DNA of 64,000 bases from Ciona intestinalis (taxonomy: Eukaryota > Chordata > Ascidiacea > Phlebobranchia > Cionidae), in the NCBI RefSeq assembly GCF_000224145.3, contig NW_004190447.1, positions 1 to 64,000 on the forward strand, given 5' to 3'. The stretch's first letter is position 1. Each line of letters begins with the position of its first letter. A program made the position numbers and the translations under genes. Shown here one piece after another: positions 1 through 13,300 of this stretch. The notes below the pieces were generated by a model that saw nothing but the letters and a program-made list of their open reading frames with translations, was not told the DNA's origin and did no database searches.

Positions 1-195
1 GGTTGTCCAAATTATCAGCCATACATAAAAAAATAAAAAAAATTCCCCAAAAAATAATCACCCACAAAGTAACATACATGTTAACTCGTAAGCTGGCACG
101 AGGTGTTAAAACCCGTGTGATAACGACTGTCGTTTTCCGGCCACGCGAGGATAAAGTAAGTTACATTCATTCATTCATTCATTCATACATTCAAG
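1..195 (+). repeat. SINE-T copy (tRNA-headed SINE), 5'-truncated by window start
   Basis: Body and tail of the commonest short repeat in the window. Fuller copies (53090-53421, minus) begin with a tRNA-like head, with an A-box-like TGGCAAAGTGG and a B-box-like GGTTCAAGGCC. The body follows and the element ends in a pyrimidine/ATTC tail. Here the tail is a clean (CATT)n run near 166-190. The head lies outside the window. Confidence 0.8.
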
Positions 196-260
196 TGTGC
201 ATCTGTTATACTTTACAAACCAGACACCTCTTATATAGTGGTGTTAATAATAGTATAGAG

Positions 261-564
261 CACTATAACGGTGGATTTCAACCGCCGCTCCACCAATTAT
301 ATTACAATTTTATAATTCAATTACAAAAAGCAAGATTTTAAAGTTTACTGTTCATTGATTAAAAAAATAAAACATCAACTTTTAAACTGATTTAGAGCTT
401 TCCCAGTTCTGTAATTTGCAGCACTGTGACCTAACATACAGTTCATGGCCTACTTTTCTTTTCAGTTGCATACTTTTGCTATAATTACATTTTGGGTTGA
501 AAGTCCACTGGTCCGCAAAACTTGTTTCAAGTTTACCGCAGGCTAAAAAGGTTGAGAAACACTG
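261..564. mobile_element. Possible hAT-like non-autonomous element
   Basis: The right end reads GGTTGAGAAACACTG, the inverse of a typical hAT terminus (CAGTGTTTCTCAACC). The left end CACTATAACGGTGG followed by TTTCAACC is only a loose match. The flanks are GTATAGAG (253-260) and GTATATAG (565-572), 7 of 8 identical, as expected for an 8-base hAT target duplication. No transposase is visible. Confidence 0.35.
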
Positions 565-1388
565 GTATATAGTACTTCAAAACACGTCTTACCGGCGCAA
601 ACTTTTGAAATTTCCTCCTCTGAACCATGCGACAGAAACTTCTCTGTATCTTTGTGATCTCGTTTACGTTTTTTAGCTTGTCGTGGTGTTCGTATGACAG
701 AAGAAATGTCAATATCACGATTGTCAACTGGCATTCTGCAGCTTGTAAGGAGTTTCACATTGCTGTTTTGCACAATATATCATTAAATGTCAATATCTGT
801 AAGTGTAAAACATAAAAACAAATATTTAAATTATTTTGACAGCTATTTCCTATTTGTGTCAGTGTAATGTGTTTACTCTTTTATTAAATACTAATTAATA
901 TAATATAAATGCTAAAAGGTAACATTTATTAAAAGGGGCAAACATATGTAATTAACACCCCAAACAGTAATATTATTACCACTGAATCTCTATCGCCCAA
1001 CCCCGGCCATTATAAAAGTCTAAAACAGAAAAATATTGCAAATACGAAACTGTAAAGTGGGGAGATAAAACCTAAGATTTTCCCGAATGTCTTCTTTTAC
1101 AGATATAATATACATTCAATAACAAAAATATGCCACACGCATCACATCAATCGCGTAAAGTAGACAGAGAATCTGACCAAATTTGCTCCCTAATAATAAC
1201 CTAAACTTTGCTCATAAACTGCCTACGCTATTGTGCGGCCAAGCAGAGCGGTTATCGTTCAAGCGGAACATGTTACCTGGGCGTGAAAAGATTCGCGGTG
1301 TAGCGCTGTTGAGTTAAGTACGACGAAATCGTCGCCTTCTTTCAAAAACAAACATTGCTTTGCTCCGAAATCAACCCCGAAAATCATA
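565..1388. other. Intergenic stretch upstream of NCKAP1
   Basis: No supported gene. Short open frames on both strands (543-773 minus, 627-815 plus, 1259-1555 minus) overlap each other, lack splice context and match nothing I know. The 1200-1388 part is richer in CG dinucleotides than its surroundings and is the likely NCKAP1 promoter and 5' UTR, but I see no clear TATA box or other defined element. Confidence 0.4.
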
Positions 1389-4300
1389 ATGCGTTCAGCG
1401 TCGCGTAGCATAATGGCGAGGGTGGTACCAGGACAGCAGAAGTTAGCTGAAAAGCTGATTATATTGAATAACCGTGCTGTTGGCATGCTGACAAGGATAT
1501 ACAACATTAAGAAAGTAAGTGCAGTTGTTATGGTGTATGCCAACCCCTCAAACACCCGTAAACTAGCGTTGAGCTGCTATATACTCTCTTAAAGTTGCAA
1601 AACAATATTCAACTAATTTTGCCATGTGTTTTATAAAAATATGAAGGAAAATTTTGACCTTAAATTTGTGGTTACTTCAGGCATGCAGTGACAGCAGATC
1701 AAAGCCAACATATTTAACGGACAAGGCATTGGAATCTGGGATTAAGTTTATTGTTCGAAAGTTTCCACAAGTGGACACGCGGAATAACCAGGTAACCGAC
1801 GGCAACAATGTTGATATTGGAGCAGTATGTGTGAATTGGAGCGTTACATTTTATATGTTTTCTATTGTTATAGCGCGGCGTTTTTCTTTATACCGTTATT
1901 GTATATTTTTGTATGACTGGTGCGTATAAGACATTTTGCCTATTTTTATTTTATAATTATCCGTGGAAAAGTTATCCGGCACCGTGTGCCTGTAACCCAT
2001 GAAGGCTCAGGTTGAAGGCTCGTCGCTGCTACCATTGCGGGCATATATTTCCTTGGGGCAAGACTCTACTGGCAAAGTTTCTGGCCACGCGGGTTAAAGT
2101 AAGTTACGTTCAATTGTTTGTATTAATACCATCATATCATTTCTAGAATCAACTTGCTGGTGTAAATAATGCGAAGAATGAAATTCTTAAAGGACTTTCA
2201 TTATACTACCACACGTTTGTTGATGTATTGGAATTCAAGGTGATAAATTTGTTTATAATTTGAATATTTCAAAAATGTTATCATTGTTTTCATTACAGGA
2301 TCACTTCTATGAGCTCCTTGCTACATTCGACAGTCTTTCTATATACTTAGATTTGGTAAGAAAAAGCAAAATTTTATGTACATCCAAATTTATATAAGAT
2401 GCAGAAAATGAGTAGACATGCTTCCACAAACACTTTTGTTTCTCTTAGAAGTTTAGCTTAAAATAATTAAACATAAATGACTCATTTGTCTGCTAAGTGC
2501 AGCAACCATGTTCATTTTTTCAATTAAATGTAAATATGTTTTTAAATCTGTGTATGTTTTAACAACTGTTGGGTTATTGCTATATCTTGTTTGTTTTTTT
2601 CGCATAAAATATTTCTAAATCCTTGTTGTCAATTTTTTTAGACTGTCAATTATGACTTGACGTCACATTTTCTTGAACTGATCGTTCGTTACGCTTCACT
2701 GATGATACTTGTTTCGCGCATCGACGACCGCAAAGCAATCATCGGACTTTATGATCATGCTCATGATATGATTCATGGGAAAATGTAAGTTATGGGAAGT
2801 TTTTACATGAGAGAGGACTTCTAATGTTTTCATATCATCAAGGCAAAAAACTAAGAATACAAATTATTTTTTGAGGAGTGGGGGTTAGATTTCTTGATTG
2901 GTTAAGACGTTTCAGTTTTTCCGATATTTATATTTACAAATCACCAAAATTAAAGAATTTTTAAACAATTCAAAATTTTAAGCGGACGAAGTATGTATAG
3001 TGCATCACATCAATAGTTAAAATGAAACTTTGTTATACAACTAAATCGAAACTTGTTGTGTATATATTGAAAACATGGTAATATCATGGTATATTTAAAC
3101 AAACCTCCCATCCAAGGGAGAAGGATTATGCACGTCTTGGTCAAATGATCGTGGATTTTGAAAATCCACTCAAAAAGTTGGTGGAAGATTTTGGAGCTCA
3201 CAGTAGAGTAAGTTATTCACTTTATTGTTTGTATTTGTTTGCTTAGAATTTTTTACGTGATCAAACTAATTCATGTTTTGTTCATTTAAGATTTTATATT
3301 TTTTGTTATATTTAAATGGGTAATGTGATATAACATTTCAAAATATAATATATATATATATGTATGTTATACCTGAATTTACAATATATACTTATTTATT
3401 TCTTTACTTGTATTTGCAGTCCATTCAGAATGCAGTAATGTCACTTCTTCAAATTTATCCACAAAGAAACAGTGGTGCAGATGTATGGAGATCATCATCC
3501 TTGTTCAGTGTAATTGCTACACCAGCACAGATGCTTAACCCTGCTGTTACTGATAAGGTATTTGGTTTAAAGCGTTATAGATATATATTTTTAATCAAAT
3601 GCAAACATTTTGACATAAAGTTAAATTGTAACAATAAAAATACAAAAATAAGAACAAATTCAAACAGTTTTGTTAAGTTTTTAATTAAACAGTTGCTGAG
3701 TTTGTTTTTTTAAAAGTTTTTTTTAAACTCCTAAACAATCACTGAATTAAATAATAAAAGGATAAACACTCTTACTGTGTACAAGTCGTGTCTTTACGCA
3801 CACTTTTGTTTTATCAGAAGTTTAACTTGATAATATTTGGTTGGCTTGTTTGTCTGCAAAGTGTAATGACCACGCTCATTTTCTTCCAATTAAATGTAAA
3901 TATGTTTTAACTGTAAGGGTGTTTTATCAACCGTTGTTTTGTCGCTATAATCTGTCTTTTCGCTTAAAATATTTCAAAATTTTACCCACCATCAACGAAG
4001 AGACAAATAAAGTTATTATTATTATACTTTTACAATATATATACCTTTTTATTGTTCAAAATTAAGGCTGAAACTAGGCATACATATGTATTAAACAGTA
4101 AACTTCAACTCCATTACCCCCACAGATGCAATGTGAATATATAAGCGTTGAGTCACTTGAACGTTGGATTTATTTCGGATACTTGTTGTGCCACACATCC
4201 ATGGTGTCAAGCCAGGAAGCCACAGCAGGTAACAACCTAACATTATCTATATATAATTTTTATTTAGTCATTTTTTACATGAAACCCTCTGTGACCCTGT

Positions 4301-7300
4301 TTAGTATTATGTATTGCGTTTTGCATGTGAGTGAGTGTGTTTAGTATTTTATGTTTGCTGTATTTTTTTATTCTATAGGGTTAAAGTAATACACCTATGC
4401 TTTCCATGATTTTTTTAGGGCAAATGTTGCCCATTACACCAATATTATAGTTAACAGTGTATCGTGCTTTTTTAGTTGGTAAAATTGCATGGTATTTTAT
4501 TCTATAGGGAAAATATGCTGCCATAAAATTTGGAATTTAGGCCAGAGTTTGTCAATTACACAAATATAACAGTTATTAGTGTATCGTGCTTTGTTTATTA
4601 AGTAAAATTGTGTTTTTTTTATTCCATAGGGGTAAAGTAGTACTTCTATGTCGCCATAAAATTTGAGATTTGGGCCAGAGTTGGTTGGGTACCCACCAAT
4701 ATAACAGTTATAGCATATCTAATTTTTTTAGTTAGTAAAATTGCCCCCTGAAATAACATTATGTTGTGAAACTCCTATCAGGTTTATGGAGACCAGTACT
4801 ACAGTCCAACTTCTGTTTGACTTTATTCCGAGATGAAGTGATCATGTTGCACAGAAGTGCTGAGGAAGTTTTCTCATCAATTAAAGGGTAAGTGGAGGTA
4901 ACATGCCGTCACCACTGTACTAAATACATGTATATATTGGTAGACTGCAAAAAAGCACCATATCTTATTATCTTATGAGTTGCCTACTATGTTGTGTTAA
5001 TTGTTTTCTACATCCCTTCAGGCCTTAAAGTGTGCCTATCCCACACTCAAGTATTGCACTTATACAGTTTGAATGTTATTTACAATGAGCATATTTTATA
5101 ACCCTCTACTCATAATTTTCAATAAGTAAAACTTTGCACATAAGATATTTACTTTTGAAAAAAGTTTTATTGAAATCAACATAATAAGTTTAGCCCTCCC
5201 TCAAGCGTCTCAAATGTTGCACTTATAAAGCTTGAGTGTTATTTTATTTATAATCCAGCGTATTTTATAACCTTCTACAGTCTACCGATAATTTTCAATA
5301 AGTAAAACTTTGCACATTTAATTGAATTAACATATTAAGTTTACCCACCCTTTAAAGCCCTTAAATGTTGCACTTAAAGCGTGAGTGTTATTTTCCAGCA
5401 TATTTTATAACCTTCTACACATAAAATTTGAATGTGAAACTTAAGGATTTGAAGTATATACTTTGCTTACATTTTCAGTTACAACAAGAAGATATCAGAA
5501 GTGAAGGAATGTCGAGATATGGCAGCACAGCAGGCTGGTAAGATCCACAAAGATAAACGAAAGTATCTTCGCTCATCCATGAAGGAATTTGTTGCAGTTT
5601 TAACGGTGAGTAAGCTAACAGACCGTCTCACACACCGTATGATATATTCCCTTCCTGTAGATTCAGAACAATAGATTCGAATTGTGACCTCAACAATAGG
5701 ATAATATATACTATTGTACGTTTACTGTTCTTCGTAATGTGTGGAGTCGTATACCATGAACGAATGTTTAAGATTAATATAAACATTAGTGTGGTTTTAG
5801 TTACACAATGCCAACAAAGTATTATAAATACAAATATTTTATGTTGAATTATTACAAATAAAAAAAGTTTTAACTGAAACTGATTAATTGGTATAAAATC
5901 TTAATTGGGCAAATTCTGTATACCAATACTATACATATGTATATAATGCAAATTATTTTTAAATTCAACATAAAACAAAATCCGCATACCACAGGACCAA
6001 CCTGGTTTGCTTGGACCAAAAACCTTATTTGTGTTCATGGCGTTATCATATGCTCGTGATGAGGTGATGTGGTTAGCCAGAAACTCAAGTAACTTCATCA
6101 AGAAAGTGAACGCAGAAGACTTTGTTGACAGGTGATCATTTTGTTGCTTAGTGTGTGTTATGTGTATTGGCGCCAAACCTGGGAAGGCTAAATAAGAAAC
6201 AGTGTATTAAAGAATGCATGTCTAACTAGCCCTGCCTCCCCTGTATTCTAAAAAGTTGTGTCTGTGACCTCGCAACAAGCGCAATAATGTTTACGCGATA
6301 AAGCGAGACAAAGTTCGGACATAACATGGTCATGTCATGTGTGTTAAGCTTATAGATCTGAGAATTTTACTATTTGCAAATTATGGTTTATTATAAAAAT
6401 ATATATAAAAATATATATAGATATCTACTTTGTATAAAGTATCATGGTTTTATAATATACCGTTTCTTATTTAGTAATAACTTCACTGTCATTAGGGGTG
6501 TATTTTTCAAGCTTTAATTTTAGTTAGTTTCCATAAATCGAGTAGATTATAATAAAACAAAACCACATGTAAATAATGCACTGGGTATACTAGCCCATTA
6601 TTGCGCAATTTGTTACCTTTCACTAGGGATGCACAATACAGAATTTCAAATTCTTTTATATTCCAATCTAATTACGGGATTCCGAATTCTGTTTAATGAC
6701 GTCATCAAATGTCAACTTTTAAAGTACATTCTAGGATATTCTAATTATTTTGTAATGTGCACCCTATTTTCACACGAACAGAAAGGATAAGAACCCTTAA
6801 TATTGCTTTCTCTAATGTTTTGATATATATATAACTCTTTGTAGTGAACTTAATGTTCTTACACTGATGGTATGGGTAAGGGATACTGAGAACTGTTTAC
6901 ACAGTTTTGTGCTTTCAGTCTGTTCATCAAATATTTGCTTGCATCATTAATTTATTTTCTATGTGTTTATGACTGTGTTTGCACTGGGTAGACTTTCATA
7001 AATTTTTACTTATTTCAATCTTATGTCCTTTTCATTCATATTTTGCGACGGAAGTAGACAAACGGTGTAATAACAATGGGTGTCCTATTTCACAGCATAA
7101 ACACAATGTGTTAAAGTAAATCATTCAGATTTAACTTGCTTTAAAGTATGCTTGCCTTCACAATATATGATATAGTAGGGTGGGGGAAGCTGGAAATCTT
7201 TAGCACATAATATCCAAATATCTTGATCATGTTTTAAATAATAAACAACGCTCCATAGGAGTCGTGGGGATACTGTTTATAATTTATTGAGTGTTTTTGT

Positions 7301-10300
7301 TTACTACCAAATGGGACAAGGAAATAGATTAAAAGGTGTCCCATCTTCTCCACCCTACTATATATCATTAAATTTACATTTCTAGGCACCTTGGTGAACT
7401 GTTATTCTACATGGAAGAAATTCGCCATCTTGTCCGTCGATATGATGAAGTGGTGCAGCGATATTACGTGCAGTACATGTATGGATACGACTCCGTTATT
7501 CTGAATGAAGCTGTTCAAAACTTATCGGTAATTTAAGCAATTTTCACAAAAGAGAAACATTTTAGCGTAAAGAGCTATTTATAAAAATTCAAAATTAAGC
7601 CTATATAATTTATAATTTTGGGGCTATGGGCCAAATCTGGCCCAAGTCCCAGATCCTTAATAAAAAATGTGTTTAAATAATGAAATGGGTATTTGAACAA
7701 CAGTTTTTTTAAATTATACCAACTCAAGTTGCATCAATCGTGATTGACAGGTGTGTCCTGAAGATGAATCCGTAATTATGACATCAATAGTGAACACTAT
7801 GACATCACTGAGCATAAAGCAAGTTGAACAGAAGGAGTTGTTTGATTTTCGTGCCATGCGTCTTGACTGGTTCCGACTACAGGTACAACTTTATTTAAAA
7901 ACTTAAGTACGAAATACATTTCATTAATTTTTTTCTATATATATATATAAATATTTAATACAGGTTTTAAATAGTCTAAAGTTTTATAATTTGAGGAAAA
8001 CTTCTTTTTAGTGAAAACTAGGGCTGTGGATTTTCCCTATTTTTGTTTAACCGTTAACCGTTCAGTTTTAACCGGTTAACCGGTTAACCGATACAAGTGT
8101 AATCCTAATAAAAGCGTCTTGTTTATCGCTTTTTTTTCGCGAATTTAAAGGCAACTTTACGACGAACGTATGGACTATGCTTGCAATACACGGGCAAACG
8201 TTCTTAACGTTAAAGTAATGCTTTCTTATTCATATTCAAACCTGTTTTAAAACACCTGCCGTCTAAATAATCAACGTGTGAATTGCAATTATGACGCAGT
8301 TATTAACGTGTGAATTGCTATTATGTCGTAATCAATCGCCAGGTCAAACAATCGCTATTATGATGCAATGAATCCACGTGTGAATGCCTGCCTTTTTCGT
8401 AATAAACACGCTGCTTGGCTGAGGAAAACATTTAAGTTGTGTATTACACCAATATAATGTTGCAAAACTAGTTAGCCTGCGGTATTAACAATCAAGATTG
8501 ACGACGTAATCGCCGTTGTAGGGCACGATCAAAGCAACAGCGTCCCTGCGCACTCTGTCTTATTGCAAAACAACAATCAACGAACACGAACACGCGCCTT
8601 TCGTGTAAATATGACAGATATTGATATACGTTTATGCCCTATGACGTCATAGTTCGGTTAACGACTTGAACTTTTCGTTAGCGGTTAACCGAATAGGTTC
8701 GGTTAACCGGTTAACCGTTAACTTTTCCACAGCCCTAGTGAAAACACAATTTTTTTATTAAATAAAATGTACCAAATTATACAAAAAGTCATTCACAAAC
8801 AAGGGTTTTTATTACTTAAAAGTTACTCTTTTTTCGTGATAAAAAACATTAATATAAAAACTTCTGAATTAAAAAAAAGTTTACAAGAACTAAAAAGACA
8901 ATTAAAAATTATTTTTAGTTTATAAGGTTACTATTTTTCTATGAAACTGTAGTTAATTATGAAAATATTTTCCACGCAGGCCTACACAAGTGTAAACAAA
9001 GCTGCGTTAAGTTTAAAGGACAATGTTGTTCTCGCTAGATTAATGAACACGATATCTTTCCATTGTAAAGTAGTGGATGAGATAGATGAGGTGTTACATG
9101 AAACGTCGGACCTTTCCAATTTCTGGTAATTGTTTTTTGCTTTTAAAGTTAAAGTTTTTTTGTTATTTTGGTTATATAGATGTTTTATTTTTTTTTTGTT
9201 ATGTTGGTTTTCATTCTACTGATCATGATAATAAAAGTTTAAATAGATTTTTTAAGAGATTTATGTAAAGTCTGGGTTTGTTGGTTTAATGAATTTAGAT
9301 CAATTTTCAAAATGTCTATCACATTTGTCATGTGTCTTAATATCATCTCATAAAGTATTTTATTTGTGCTCTATTTTTCATCAATCTAAACAATTTACTG
9401 CAATAAAATTTGTTAATATTACAGTTAAAGTAACAACCAAACACTATGTACAAAATACAAACATGATTTTTTACCTAAGAATAACTTAACATTATTAATA
9501 TTTACTTTCCTACAGTTTCTACCAAAACTTTTACGCGACTGCATTCAAACGCTGCATCGAGCTTCCTGCCCAGTCTCGCTACTCCATCATTTTCCCTCTC
9601 ATCTGCGGACACTTCGTCACCGCTGTCGGAGACTTCTGTCCGGAGGAGCGCTCCCATGTCCGGGACCGAGCTCTTAACTGCGTCAATCAGTTCTTGGAAG
9701 AGATTGCGAAAGAAGCGAGGAATCTTCTCTTTAACATCGCATCAGAGCAAAGCCAGTTGGCGGAAAATGTAAATCTATTTGAAAATTTTATTTGGTTTAA
9801 ATCTGTCACTTTTGCAACTCACCTTTTAGGTTTATGTTAGAAGTTAGTATAAAGTATAACTATTATATATATTTATTAAAGTAGATATATGTAGTGGGGT
9901 GGGGGTAGATGGGACACCTATTTATTCTATTATCTCGTCCCATTTGGTAGTAAATAAAGACATTTAAAAAAATTATAAAACAGAATTCTCACGAATCCCA
10001 CAGACTGTTGTTAATTGTGTAAAACACGATCAGGGTATTTGGATATTATGTGCTAACAGTGTCCCATCTTCCCCCACTCTACTATACATATATAAAAAAT
10101 TGCATTAAACAATTGGAATGAGTAATCGTTTTAGTGTAAACTTGTTTAAAAATTTTTCGTAAACTTAACATTAGGAATCCAATATCTGACCCACAAAATA
10201 ATTTTCAGTTACTGCCGAAAAACGCAGCTGTGATGATGAAACAAGGGTTGGTAAAGAAAGGTAAAGGAAAGAAACATACCAAGGGTAATGTACAAGAAAC

Positions 10301-13300
10301 GACTAAACCTGGACTGGAAAGTAAAAGAAAGGACAGATTATATGTTACAAGGTAAAAATTGTGTAGCAAAATTATTTAAAATTGTGCAGTAATATGGCAA
10401 TGTTATAATATGTGTTTTATAATGTGCGTTTTTTTGTATATGTTCGGCAACATTGTATTATGCATTTTATAAGATGGATTTGTGTCGATAAAAATAAATT
10501 TAGTGATTAAATGTTTTTGGTAAATGTTGATTCCATTTTAACAATCAATCTTTTCAGTGTGTTTACTTTTTAGCAGATTTTGTGTTTACAAACTTTAAAC
10601 ATGCAATTTAAAGTAATAATTTTTATGCTGTACAATTTCTCATTTTGACAGCTGTAATAGTATAACAATAACAATCTTAAAGCAGTTGCACTGACAAAGT
10701 TTTTTGCTTTTGCGTCACAACACTTATTCAGTTTGCCTATGAAAACTATTTGACTGATCAACGGTTTCTGATTTATATTTTGCCAAATTTCCAAGTTTGT
10801 ATATTATAAGCGATAGAAGTTTTTTATTTACACAGAATTCGTTTTATATATATAGTAGGGTGGGGGAAGATGGGACACTTTTAGCACCGAATATCCAAAT
10901 ATCCTGATCGTGTTTTAAACAATAAGCAACGGTCCATGGGAGTCGTGAGAATACGTTTTTATTATTCTTTGACTGTTCTTCGTTTACTGCCATATATGAC
11001 GAGAAAATAGAATTAAAAGGTGTCCCATCTTCCCCCACCCTACTATATATACAGATCAGTTTTCAAACTGCAAAAGCACTATAGTAGTAACTGACTAAAA
11101 ATACCTGACAACATTAAGTCCAGCAGAATAAGAATACAGTTGTTTTATTTAATTGTTTTTTTTTTGCACAGAATGGACAAATACCACATGGCACTTGCAG
11201 AAGTTTGCAGCGCAATTAACTACAGAGCTAACTTTGTTGTATGGGAACATACATTTGCCCCCAAGGAGTATTTGACGGCTCATTTAGAAAGTCGTTTTGC
11301 TAAGTATGTGTTGATGTATATATGATAACATTGTTAAACAAAATGTCAAATTTGTTGTTTTTGAAAAATTTAGAATAAGTTTTTACAAATTGTTTTTATT
11401 TTATTCTGTATGGGTGAGGTCCTTTAGGACTTGGGATTTAGGCCAGGTTTGGCCATTACCCCAATACCCTTATACGTTCGAGTGACTTGCTCGCGATAGT
11501 GAAATCCTTTATTTTTTCTGAACAAGTCCCGATTCTTGACCTGTAGACTCCATATGCAGACTATGATCTGCCAACTCGTTTTCACGGGATTCGCAACCAT
11601 CCAAAAACACAAGTGATTAAAAAAATATTTAATTCGTTAAATTTATGTTTAAATCTCTGTATATTTATACAAATTTAAAAACGTGATACTAAAAAATGTA
11701 TGCAACTGTTAAATGACAAATTTGCGTTTTATAATGCTTATGTATAATTTCAGACATTTAGTTTCCATGACATTTAACAAGGAAACAAGTGAAATTGCGA
11801 AACCGAGTGAACTATTGTGCAAGTTACGAGCTTATATGGCTACTTTGCAAACTGTGGAGAACTATGTTCATCTGGGTAAGTTGGTGTGAGATATAGCTAC
11901 CAAAAAGAATTGTCAATGTAAGATTAGTATTACTTTTTAACAAAGCCTTCTATATAGGGTGTGAGTTCAAGGCGTAAAATTGATATTTTAATCTAAGTAA
12001 AAAAGATTCAAAATTCTAGATACAGAATTCTAGATTCGAAATAAAGTATTCTAGGATATCCTAGAAAACTAGAATAGCTGATTATTCTGTAATNNNNNNN
12101 NNNNNNNNNNNNNNNNNNNNNNNNNNNNNNNNNNNNNNNNNNNCTATTAAAAGTTTAACTTGATAATAATAAATATAAATGTCCCTTTTTTCCTAAAACA
12201 AATATATTTTTAACTGTAAGCGTGTTTTAACAACTGTTGTTTTGTCGCTATATTCTGTCTTTTGGTTTAAAATATTTCTAAATCTTCGCTACCGTAATCA
12301 AAGAAACAAATAAAGTTATTATTATTATTATAGATGAATCATATTAATTACATTACACACTGTGTGCTACATATGTTTATGAAATATTTTGCATACGATA
12401 CCAGTTGTATCAGTGTTTGCTTCAACCCAGTGATTACTTAATTGTTTGAGTTGTCACTTAGACTGTTAAATAAGAAAATAAAATAAAACTTTCCTTTTAC
12501 AAACTAGACATGAGGTCTGAGGTGTATTGAATATGATATCTGTGTTATTCGTTGCCCCGCCATACGAGAATAAAAAAGTAATTTATTCCTACATTAATTT
12601 ATTCACCTTTTTAAAATTTTATGCTATCTTTCACAAAATATGTGTTTAAGAAAAAATTATCCATTTTCTTAGTATGTTAGAAATACACTGCATTGTAGCA
12701 TATGTACATTCATGTTTCTACTGTGACATAACTAAGTAATACAATGGGATGCCACAACACAAAATTTCACACGATGCTGTTGTGTTTCCTGTATAGTTTG
12801 CACGTATGTTACAAACCTATACGTGATGATAATCCATTAATCCATCTACATTCATTATGTTTCCGTGTCATGGCTTAAACACTTTCGCTAAATTTTAAAA
12901 TCACAGCTTTTAAATATTTATTCCAAAAAAAACACTAAAAATCTTGCAAAGTATGTAAAATTTATATAAGTATGAATGAAAACATTTATTTAAATAAATT
13001 GTAAATTTAATTTTTTTACCACCTCATTGAAATTTAAGTTAAATATAAATGCTTACCAAATTCAATGTATCTTTCAGTTTTCAACATTTTAACTTTAATT
13101 CATCGTACCTCAAATTTTTTTCTTGTTAAAATTTTAAATCACAGGTTTTCATTATTATTTACCAAAAAATTCTTAAAATCTTACAAAATGTGTAAACTAT
13201 TCTAGATATGAATAAAAAGAATATATTTTAATATTTTAAAAATCTAAAAAATGTATTATTTTTTCAACAGATGTTACTCGAATATTCAACAGTGTATTGC

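Noticed and set aside
543..773. Minus-strand 76-residue frame that could be a transposase scrap
   Set aside because: It runs into the hAT-like terminus, but I see no BED or hAT catalytic motif; too short to assign.
1259..1555. Minus-strand 98-residue frame overlapping NCKAP1 exon 1
   Set aside because: Antisense to a well-supported coding exon, with no splice or family support.
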